Source of the DNA: Rhodospirillales bacterium
Lineage (GTDB): Bacteria; Pseudomonadota; Alphaproteobacteria; Acetobacterales; Acetobacteraceae
Assembly (NCBI GenBank): GCA_028870815.1
Contig: JAGWOU010000070.1
Location: 1-7,590, forward strand
DNA length: 7,590 bases
Reading direction: 5' to 3'
Below, in pieces: positions 1 through 5,223 of this stretch (positions are counted from its first letter, which is position 1; each line of letters opens with the position of its first letter). The position numbers and the translations under genes were made by a program. The notes under the pieces are model-generated. The model was not told the origin of the DNA, made no database searches, and saw only the letters and a list, made by a program, of their open reading frames with translations.

Positions 1-159
1 ACCCATGTTAGAGGAACCGTAATCGCCTAGGCCATAGACGAAATAGCCGTTCAGGTGGACGACGATGCTGCCCGGCGCCGCAACCGGCTTGACTGGCTGT
101 GCGAAAGCGGCACCTGCGGCAAGCAAAGTTGCCGCAGAGGCCAAAAATAGTCTGCGCAT
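1..159 (-). CDS. Outer-membrane porin-like protein, N-terminal 53 residues (partial, runs off left edge)
   Basis: Only the first 53 codons are inside the window. The protein opens with a clear Sec signal peptide: M-R-R, a hydrophobic core rich in Leu/Ala (about residues 4-17), and an A-A-F-A|Q cleavage site after residue 20. The mature start Q-P-V-K-P-V-A-A-P-G is followed by S-I-V-V-H-L-N-G-Y-F-V-Y-G, which alternates polar and hydrophobic residues like a first beta strand. Acetobacteraceae porins that I remember begin in the same way (P-G-S/T-I-x-V-x-L-N-G), so I infer an outer-membrane beta-barrel porin. The ATG at 159-157 has a strong ribosome-binding site, GAGGAGAG (172-165), six bases ahead, which fixes the start. 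The gene stands alone with a long AT-rich leader region upstream. Secretion is well supported; the exact porin family is not, because the barrel lies outside the window. Confidence 0.72.
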   Translation of the reverse strand, partial: MRRLFLASAATLLAAGAAFAQPVKPVAAPGSIVVHLNGYFVYGLGDYGSSNMG

Positions 160-175
160 AAAATCTCTCCTCAAT

Positions 176-189
176 CGCCGCATTCGGCG
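176..189 (-). promoter_or_regulatory. Small hairpin just upstream of the porin ribosome-binding site
   Basis: A perfect 5-bp GC-only stem, CGCCG/CGGCG, closes a 4-base loop (AATG in the mRNA sense). It ends three bases before the GAGGAGAG ribosome-binding site of the porin gene. Such a hairpin could protect the 5' end of a stable message or affect ribosome entry. The stem is short and GC-rich sequence produces such stems by chance, so a function is inference only. Confidence 0.25.
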
Positions 190-383
190 TTTCATCCGCC
201 CCGTGAAGGCTCCCATGAGGCGTTGGCACAAAGATCCAACGCTACCCTGTGCGACTTGTAAGAATTTATTTCAGGCGGAAGCAATCTCAGAATTCTCTAT
301 TCGCCGGTTATTCAGGCGAGTGTGGCCGCCGCGCCACATGTATATGACATTACTGTTAATTTATTCCTTCAAAATACCCTGAA

Positions 384-414
384 ATTATAAGGATATATTT
401 CAATTCAAAGACAA
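384..414 (-). promoter_or_regulatory. Candidate sigma-70 promoter reading toward the porin gene
   Basis: On the minus strand there is a perfect -10 hexamer TATAAT (389-384) and an upstream TTGTCT (414-409) that matches TTGACA at four of six positions, with a 19-base spacer, longer than the ideal 17. It sits in the most AT-rich part of the window. Transcription would start near 377 and give the porin message a leader of about 220 bases. In AT-rich sequence a chance TATAAT is likely, so the call is tentative. Confidence 0.3.
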
Positions 415-430
415 ATTTTTGCTTATTCCC

Positions 431-460
431 TATATCAATAATAGACATACATTTGATATA
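431..460. repeat. Perfect 8-bp inverted repeat TATATCAA-N14-TTGATATA
   Basis: The left arm TATATCAA (431-438) and right arm TTGATATA (453-460) are exact reverse complements separated by 14 bases, so the arm centres are 22 bp apart, about two helical turns. It lies just upstream of the candidate porin promoter, at roughly -54 to -83 relative to its predicted start, a usual position for an activator or a dimeric regulator. The arms are nearly all A/T, so a structured RNA hairpin or a terminator is less likely than a protein-binding site. Chance occurrence in an AT-rich stretch is possible. Confidence 0.4.
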
Positions 461-510
461 CTGCAGCCTTTTCCGCACACTCAGACCGTAATTTTTTGAT
501 AGAAATTCTC

Positions 511-1086
511 TCAAAAAAACGCATTTATTGCTCCCACACCATTGCATCTGGTGCCCAGCGCACCCGCCTGGCGACCCGTAATTCCCCCCAACGCGCAGGG
601 CTTTACCTGGCCAGATTGGCGCGCCAATTTGAGCCAGCCTGAAACGCCAAGTGTATTCGCGCCAGGATGCGAGGCGGTAGGAAACACAGGCGAGAGAAAC
701 ACCAGCGCCACCTTGGCGCGGCGCGCCCTGGCCATTTGGGCCGCATTATGCGCCGAAGCGCTGCGCAAAACCCCGCGCCCGCCGGGCAAAACCGCGCCGC
801 CGCGCAGATGCAGCCCTGCCCCCAACTCCGCCGCCAGCCGCGCGTCTCCGGCAATAATCAGCTTCAATTTCCGTGCGCGGCAGAGTCGCGCGACCCGCCT
901 CGCCAGGGCGGCGCGGTCCGGATGTGTGTCATGACGGAACACTACGCCGCACAACCCCACCGGCAACCGGCTGATGATGGGCAGCGGGTCCGCCGCGCGG
1001 CGTTCATCGGTAAAAAACCAGAGCGGCGGCGGGCCAACACGGCGGCGCTTTACCGCCCGCCCCCAGGCGATTAACCGTGAATCCAT
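511..1086 (-). CDS. ThiE/TenI-like (thiamine-phosphate-synthase family) protein, divergent
   Basis: The 191-residue product has the layout of a small TIM-barrel protein of the ThiE/TenI family, close to the usual 200-215 residues. Visible landmarks are L-W-F-F-T-D (22-27, first strand), V-V-F-R-H-D (48-53, where true ThiE has Q-L-R-x-K), I-I-A-G-D (77-81), A-G-L-H-L-R-G-G (90-97, in place of G-V-H-L-G-Q-x-D), S-A-H (111-113), S-P-V-F-P-T (132-137, for G-P-I-F-P-T) and A-L-G-G-I (165-169). ThiE joins the thiazole and pyrimidine phosphates of thiamine, but here the lysine and the acidic metal ligand of the classical motifs are missing, so it may be a non-synthase paralogue. The ATG at 1086 has AAGG (1096-1093) six bases upstream. 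It diverges from yggS, and the two start codons share two bases. Assignment to the fold family is fairly secure; activity is not. Confidence 0.75.
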   Translation of the reverse strand: MDSRLIAWGRAVKRRRVGPPPLWFFTDERRAADPLPIISRLPVGLCGVVFRHDTHPDRAALARRVARLCRARKLKLIIAGDARLAAELGAGLHLRGGAVLPGGRGVLRSASAHNAAQMARARRAKVALVFLSPVFPTASHPGANTLGVSGWLKLARQSGQVKPCALGGITGRQAGALGTRCNGVGAINAFF

Positions 1087-1741
1087 GCCCGACCTTAGCC
1101 CGATCGCCCGGAATCTTGAAACAATCCGAGCCAATATTGCACAGGCCGCCGGTGCTGCCGGGCGCGACCCGTCCGGCATTACGCTTGTCGCCGTCAGCAA
1201 AACCCACCCGAAACAGGCGGTGCTGGAAGCAATGGCGGCGGGGCTTTTCGTCTTTGGCGAGAACCGGGTGCAGGAAGCAGCGGAGAAATTCCCCATCGCG
1301 GGGGCGCGGCTGCACATCATCGGCGGCTTGCAAACCAACAAGGCCGAGCAGGCCGTGCGCCTGGCGGACGCGATCGACAGCCTGGACCGCCCGCGTCTGG
1401 CCGACGCCATCGCCAAGGCGGCCGAAGCGGCGGGCCGGCTGCCCGACTTGCTGGTGCAGGTGAATATCGGTGACGAGCCGCAGAAATCCGGCATCCCCAC
1501 GGCTGAGGCCGATGCCTTCATCCGCGCCATGCGGGCGCGGTTTGGGGAGGCGCTGAAGGGGCTGATGTGCATTCCCCCGGCGGAACAAGACCCGGCGCCG
1601 CATTTTCGCAGGCTCGCCGCCATGGCGGATATGCATGGTCTGCCCGTGCGCTCCATGGGCATGTCGAGCGATTACGCGGCGGCCATCGCCGCGGGCGCCA
1701 CCCATATCCGCATCGGCACCGCTATTTTCGGCCATCGGTAA
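1085..1741 (+). CDS. yggS: YggS/PLPBP family pyridoxal 5'-phosphate homeostasis protein
   Basis: The 218-residue cytosolic protein has the full signature of the YggS (PLPBP, YBL036C) family, single-domain TIM barrels that bind PLP and keep free PLP and amino/keto-acid pools in balance without a known catalytic reaction. L-V-A-V-S-K-T (34-40) contains the PLP Schiff-base lysine K39. F-G-E-N-R-V-Q-E (57-64), H-I-I-G-G-L-Q-T-N-K (77-86; the family usually has H-x-I-G-x-L-Q-x-N-K), Q-V-N-I-G-D-E-P-Q-K-S-G (125-136), and the C-terminal S-M-G-M-S-S-D (190-196) with R-I-G-T-A-I-F-G (209-216), the phosphate-binding end, are all present. The open frame continues upstream to 974, but the family starts close to M-P-D-L-S, so the ATG at 1085 is chosen; its ribosome-binding site is weak. 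This start overlaps that of the divergent ThiE-like gene. A 148-base gap separates it from the mre operon. Confidence 0.93.
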   Translation: MPDLSPIARNLETIRANIAQAAGAAGRDPSGITLVAVSKTHPKQAVLEAMAAGLFVFGENRVQEAAEKFPIAGARLHIIGGLQTNKAEQAVRLADAIDSLDRPRLADAIAKAAEAAGRLPDLLVQVNIGDEPQKSGIPTAEADAFIRAMRARFGEALKGLMCIPPAEQDPAPHFRRLAAMADMHGLPVRSMGMSSDYAAAIAAGATHIRIGTAIFGHR

Positions 1742-1889
1742 AACCATGCCGGATTGAGGGCGAAATAACATTTAATGATTCAAATTAACCAAGTTAGAGC
1801 GTTTTTGCGGTAATGCGGACTGTGCGGCGGCGCCTATTGGCTGTATCTGCAAGCCTGCATTTCTATTGCCCACGGAGAATTGGTCCCCG
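1742..1889 (+). other. Gap between yggS and mreC, probable promoter region of the elongation operon
   Basis: The 148 bases hold no gene. The first part (1764-1790) is AT-rich and contains a TTAACC (1785-1790) followed 18 bases later by GGTAAT (1809-1814), a poor sigma-70 match. I see no rho-independent terminator after yggS, so read-through from yggS into mreC is possible. This is the largest gap on the plus strand and the only room for a dedicated promoter of the mre genes. Confidence 0.4.
1874..1879 (+). promoter_or_regulatory. Ribosome-binding site GGAGAA that decides the mreC start
   Basis: GGAGAA lies ten bases before the GTG at 1890. An earlier in-frame TTG at 1866 has no such site ahead of it and would place this sequence inside the gene, so GTG 1890 is preferred. 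Confidence 0.6.
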
Positions 1890-2777
1890 GTGATCAGATT
1901 ATCGATCCCGTTACGCCAGGCGTTATCGCGTCTGACATTGCCCGTGATGCTGGTGTTTTCTCTCGGCTGCGTGCTCATCGGCCGCGCGGACCAGAATTTC
2001 TCCGGCCATCTCAGCGCCGCGCTCGACGATGTTCTTGCGCCTGCTTACATGCTTGTCTCCGGCCCCATCCAGGCGGCGGAGCACGGCACCGGCGAAATCG
2101 GGCATCTGTTCTCGCTCAGCGAGGAAAACGAGCAGCTGCGCGAGCAGAATGCCGAGCTCCTGCAATGGCAGGAGGTGGCGATGGCCCTGTCCGCGCAGAA
2201 CGACGCGCTGAAAGCCGCCTTGCATTTCATGCCCTCACCCACACCGGATTTTTCCACCGGCGAGGTGGTGGCCGATCTCGGCGGCGTCTACTCCCGGTCG
2301 GTGCTGGTGCTTATTCCGCCCTCCACCGGCAACCCAAAAAACTTCATGGGCGCCATCGCGCTGGACGGGCGGGGCCTTGCCGGGCGCGTGGTGGATACAG
2401 GCAGCCGCGCCGCCCGCGTTCTGCTGATCACCGACATCAACAGCCGCATCCCCGTCGCCATTGGCGCCAATGGTGCTCCGGCCCTGATGGCGGGCAATAA
2501 CGACCCAGACCCCTTGCTATTGTACTGGTCGCCCAGCCAGCCTCCGCCAGAAGGTGCGATGGTGCTCACCAGTGCTGAAGGCGGCGCCTTCCCGCCCGGC
2601 CTGCCTGTCGGCGTGGTGCATTACAACCAGGACAACCAGCCGGAGGTGCTGCCGCTGGCGGATCTCGGCGGCCTGCGCCTGCTGCGCCTGTTTGTTTACC
2701 CAGACAAGCTGCCGGCGCTCACCCCCATCCCGCGCGCTTCTCAGGCGGCGGCCAAAACGCATTCGCGGAAGCGTTAA
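1890..2777 (+). CDS. mreC: Rod-shape-determining protein MreC
   Basis: MreC is a bitopic inner-membrane protein whose periplasmic part binds PBP2 and activates the elongasome. With the GTG start the product has 295 residues. A short basic N-terminus is followed by one membrane helix (about 15-32, L-T-L-P-V-M-L-V-F-S-L-G), then an amphipathic coiled coil (about 65-112, including S-E-E-N-E-Q-L-R-E-Q-N) and the beta-rich double-barrel domain. Family hallmarks are G-L-A-G-R-V (162-167), V-L-L-I-T-D (177-182) with R-I-P-V (186-189), and V-L-T-S-A-E-G-G (225-232) with P-P-G-L-P-V-G (235-241). The basic C-terminal tail ends in H-S-R-K-R. mreD follows three bases after the stop, so the two are surely co-transcribed. 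mreB, often directly upstream, is replaced here by yggS and a gap. Confidence 0.95.
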   Translation: MIRLSIPLRQALSRLTLPVMLVFSLGCVLIGRADQNFSGHLSAALDDVLAPAYMLVSGPIQAAEHGTGEIGHLFSLSEENEQLREQNAELLQWQEVAMALSAQNDALKAALHFMPSPTPDFSTGEVVADLGGVYSRSVLVLIPPSTGNPKNFMGAIALDGRGLAGRVVDTGSRAARVLLITDINSRIPVAIGANGAPALMAGNNDPDPLLLYWSPSQPPPEGAMVLTSAEGGAFPPGLPVGVVHYNQDNQPEVLPLADLGGLRLLRLFVYPDKLPALTPIPRASQAAAKTHSRKR

Positions 2778-2780
2778 GGC

Positions 2781-3326
2781 TTGGCACGCGGCCCCACACT
2801 GCGCCGGCGCGCACGCTGGTGGCGCCAAGTCGATGCCGCATCGCGCTGGGTGTTCCCTTGCGCAACCTTGATCTTCGGCCTGTTCATCATCGGCATGCCC
2901 TTCGGCATCCCCGGCCAGGCGATGTTGCGGCCGGTTTACGCCATGGCGTGCGTGTATTTCTGGTCACTCTACCGGCCGGGATCCCTGCCCGCCCCCCTCG
3001 TCGCCCTGTGCGGGCTGTTGCTGGATCTACTCGGCCTGTCTCCCTTTGGGGTCTGGGCCGTGCTGCTGCTGCTGTTGCAATGGGTCACGTTGCTGCTGCG
3101 GCGTAAACTCGTGCCGGCGCGCTTCCTTCTGGTCTGGGTGGTGTTCACGGCCATGGCGGTGGTGGTTGCCACACTGGCCTGGGCCGCGGATTCGGCATTC
3201 AACGCAACCTGGCTGCCCACCACGCCGCTGATGTTCGAGTACCTGCTCGCGGCCGGGTTATACCCCGCCTTGGCGGCGCTGCTCATCAAGGCGCATCGCG
3301 GCCCGGCGGCGGTGGAACTGTCGTGA
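2781..3326 (+). CDS. mreD: Rod-shape-determining membrane protein MreD
   Basis: MreD is a small integral membrane protein of the elongasome that works with MreC. The 181-residue product starts with a basic stretch (R-G-P-T-L-R-R-R-A-R) and then has about six hydrophobic helices: roughly 24-39, 51-66, 70-86, 89-106, 114-134 and 150-169. F-W-S-L-Y-R-P (60-66) and G-L-L-L-D-L-L-G (78-85) are the conserved family segments; the L-L-x-D-L-L-G type motif is the best MreD marker. The gene begins with TTG at 2781, preceded nine bases upstream by GGAAG (2767-2771) lying inside the end of mreC. No ATG exists near the N-terminus, and a later GTG (2850) would cut off the basic tail. The position between mreC and mrdA supports the call independently of the low sequence conservation of this family. 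Confidence 0.9.
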   Translation: MARGPTLRRRARWWRQVDAASRWVFPCATLIFGLFIIGMPFGIPGQAMLRPVYAMACVYFWSLYRPGSLPAPLVALCGLLLDLLGLSPFGVWAVLLLLLQWVTLLLRRKLVPARFLLVWVVFTAMAVVVATLAWAADSAFNATWLPTTPLMFEYLLAAGLYPALAALLIKAHRGPAAVELS

Positions 3327-3336
3327 GACGCCCGCA

Positions 3337-5223
3337 ATGAGGCGGCAGGCGAAAAGCCGCACTGGTTTCACCCGGCGCGCTTTGCTCATTGGTGCGGGCC
3401 AAGCGGCGGTGTTCGCCGCCATCACCACGCGGCTTTACCATCTGCAAGTCTCCCAGCACGGCAAATACGACCTGATGGCCAAACAAAACTCCATCTCGGA
3501 GCGGCTGGTGGCACCCGAGCGCGGCATTATCACAGACCGGTTCGGCGCCGTTCTGGCAGGGAACCAGCAGCACTGGAACGCCTTGTTCGTGAAGGATATG
3601 GCGCCGGAGCCCAGCGTGGTGCTGGAAAATTTCTACCGCCTCATCCCGCTTTCCGACGATGAGAAAGCCCGCATCCAACAGGATCTGGCGGCACATCCAG
3701 GCTATATTCCGGTCATGCTGAAGGACTGGCTGGACTGGCCGGACATGGCGGCGATCGAGGTGAACACGCCGAACCTCCCGGGCGTGATCGTGCAGGCGGG
3801 CTCCAGCCGCACCTATCCGCTGGACCGCGCGGCGGCGCATGCGGTTGGCTATGTCGGCCGGCCGAACCAAAAGGAAGCCACCCAGAATTCCGTGCTGGCG
3901 CTGCCGGGCATGCGCGTTGGCCGCACCGGCGCCGAAGCCGCGAACGATCTCTCCCTGCGCGGCTCCCCTGGCTTCGTGCAGACCGAAACCAATGTGCGCG
4001 GCGAGGTAATGCGCGTGGTGGCCCAGGATAACGGCACCCCGGGCGACACCGTGGCGCTGGGGCTGGACACCGGGTTGCAGCAATTCGCCGTGCAAAGTTT
4101 TGGCGACCAGACCGGCGCCGCAGTGATGCTGGACGCCACCACCGGCGAGATCCTCGCCATGGTCAGCACTCCCTCCTTCGACCCCACGCTGTTCGACAAG
4201 GGTGTGCCCAACGACATCTGGAACGGTTGGATGAACGACCCGCGGCATCCGCTGCTCAACAAGGCCACGGCGGGGCTGTTCGCCCCCGGCTCCACCTTCA
4301 AGCCCAGCGTGGCGCTGGCGGCGCTTAAATGCGGCGCCCTCACGCCGGACTCCACCCATACCTGCCCCGGCTTCCTGAAACTCGGCGACCATATTTTCTG
4401 GTGCGACAACCACGACGCCCACGGGACAATCAATGTCGTCACCGCCTTACAGGTGAGCTGCGACGTGTTCTTCTACAAAACCGCGTTGGATACCGGCATC
4501 GACAGGATTGCCGCGATGGCGACCAAGATGGGCCAGGGCGTCGATCTCGGCTCGGACGTGCCGCATGTGCAAACCGGGCTGGTGCCGACACATGAATGGG
4601 CCAAAAAACACGGCATCGACTGGGTGAAAGGCAATACGGTGGTGGAGGGCATCGGCCAAGGCTACGTCCAGCTTACCCCGATGGCCCAGGCCACCATGAT
4701 CGCCCGTGTCGCCAGCGGCCTCGCCGTCACCCCTCACCTCACCCGGCGCGTGGGCGGCGTGCTGCAACCCGACTCCGTGCCGGGCGCGGCCCCGGCGCTG
4801 GATGTGGACGACCAGCATCTCGCGGTTGTCCGCCAGGGATTGTTCGAGGTGGTGAATACCCCGAACGGCACAGGTTACGGCTCGCGCCTTACCATTCCGG
4901 GCGTGCAGATGGCCGGCAAAACCGGCACGGCCCAGGTGCACAACAACACCGCCGCCGAGAAAGCCAGGAACTTCAACGACATGACCATGGCCTGGGCGCA
5001 GCGCCCGAATGCCTGGTTCGTGGCCTACGCTCCGGCTGACGCCCCCCGCTATGCCCTGGCCGTGCTGGTGGAGCACGGCAATTTCGGCGCCCAGACCGCC
5101 GCACCCATCGCCCACGACCTTATGACCTACGCCCTGCTGAACGACCCAGCCGGGCGTGATAAACCCCTGGCCAACCCGCCGCCGGAGCCACCACCCACCG
5201 TGCCGCAGGACAACAGCGCGTGA
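3337..5223 (+). CDS. mrdA: Penicillin-binding protein 2, elongasome peptidoglycan transpeptidase
   Basis: PBP2 cross-links new glycan during side-wall growth, as the class B partner of RodA. The product has 628 residues, close to E. coli PBP2 (633). A basic N-terminus (T-R-R at 12-14) leads into one membrane helix (about 15-32), then R-L-Y-H-L-Q-V and the pedestal domain, with A-P-E-R-G-I-I-T-D-R-F-G (59-70). The transpeptidase domain carries all three catalytic motifs: S319-T-F-K322 (nucleophile S319), S374-C-D, and K528-T-G-T-A-Q. C343, C356, H362 and C375 around the second motif could form a metal site. The tail after about 600 is rich in Pro (P-P-P-E-P-P-P-T-V-P). The ATG lies ten bases after the mreD stop, with a weak GTGAGA ribosome-binding site (3323-3328). 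The stop overlaps the rodA start by four bases, so the transpeptidase and its glycosyltransferase are translationally linked. Confidence 0.97.
   Translation: MRRQAKSRTGFTRRALLIGAGQAAVFAAITTRLYHLQVSQHGKYDLMAKQNSISERLVAPERGIITDRFGAVLAGNQQHWNALFVKDMAPEPSVVLENFYRLIPLSDDEKARIQQDLAAHPGYIPVMLKDWLDWPDMAAIEVNTPNLPGVIVQAGSSRTYPLDRAAAHAVGYVGRPNQKEATQNSVLALPGMRVGRTGAEAANDLSLRGSPGFVQTETNVRGEVMRVVAQDNGTPGDTVALGLDTGLQQFAVQSFGDQTGAAVMLDATTGEILAMVSTPSFDPTLFDKGVPNDIWNGWMNDPRHPLLNKATAGLFAPGSTFKPSVALAALKCGALTPDSTHTCPGFLKLGDHIFWCDNHDAHGTINVVTALQVSCDVFFYKTALDTGIDRIAAMATKMGQGVDLGSDVPHVQTGLVPTHEWAKKHGIDWVKGNTVVEGIGQGYVQLTPMAQATMIARVASGLAVTPHLTRRVGGVLQPDSVPGAAPALDVDDQHLAVVRQGLFEVVNTPNGTGYGSRLTIPGVQMAGKTGTAQVHNNTAAEKARNFNDMTMAWAQRPNAWFVAYAPADAPRYALAVLVEHGNFGAQTAAPIAHDLMTYALLNDPAGRDKPLANPPPEPPPTVPQDNSA

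Larger units (their letters stand above)
160..510. other. Gene-free region between the porin and the ThiE-like gene
   Basis: This stretch holds no convincing gene; the short open frames in it lack family resemblance and ribosome-binding sites. Bases 361-460 contain only 23 G/C, in sharp contrast to the GC-rich genes around it. Going leftward toward the porin it holds an 8-bp inverted repeat (431-460), a candidate minus-strand promoter (384-414), weak arms TGAAAT/ATTTCA at 380-385 and 397-402 around the -10, a 5-bp stem TCGCC/GGCGA (301-305 and 315-319), a 5-bp stem GTGGC/GCCAC just to its right (about 321-336), and a tight hairpin next to the porin ribosome-binding site (176-189). I found no U-tract terminator for the ThiE-like gene. 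The natural reading is the promoter and a long 5' leader of the porin gene. Confidence 0.6.

Noticed and set aside
270..318. Direct repeat TTCAGGCG at 270-277 and 311-318, 41 bases apart
   Set aside because: Only eight bases shared and no further copies seen; may be chance.
356..547. Small minus-strand open frame of 63 codons in the AT-rich island
   Set aside because: It overlaps the end of the ThiE-like gene, has no clear ribosome-binding site and resembles no family; AT-rich chance frame.
974..1084. N-terminal extension of YggS to the ATG at 974
   Set aside because: The added 37 residues are low-complexity Arg/Gly/Ser, the family does not have them, and they lie opposite the ThiE-like coding sequence.
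1087..1662. Long minus-strand open frame continuing upstream of the ThiE-like gene (511-1662 as one frame)
   Set aside because: Beyond the ATG at 1086 it lies opposite the well-supported yggS gene, and its translation is rich in Ala/Arg/Ser with no family resemblance; it is a GC-rich antisense shadow.
1771..1797. Possible CtrA binding site (TTAA-N9-TTAACC) before mreC
   Set aside because: The spacing differs from the TTAA-N7-TTAA consensus and the stretch is simply AT-rich; too weak to report as an operator.
3286..4442. Long minus-strand open frames opposite mrdA, with others of the kind opposite mrdB and murI
   Set aside because: They mirror strongly supported genes, and their Gly/Ala/His/Arg-rich translations are typical of antisense frames in GC-rich DNA.
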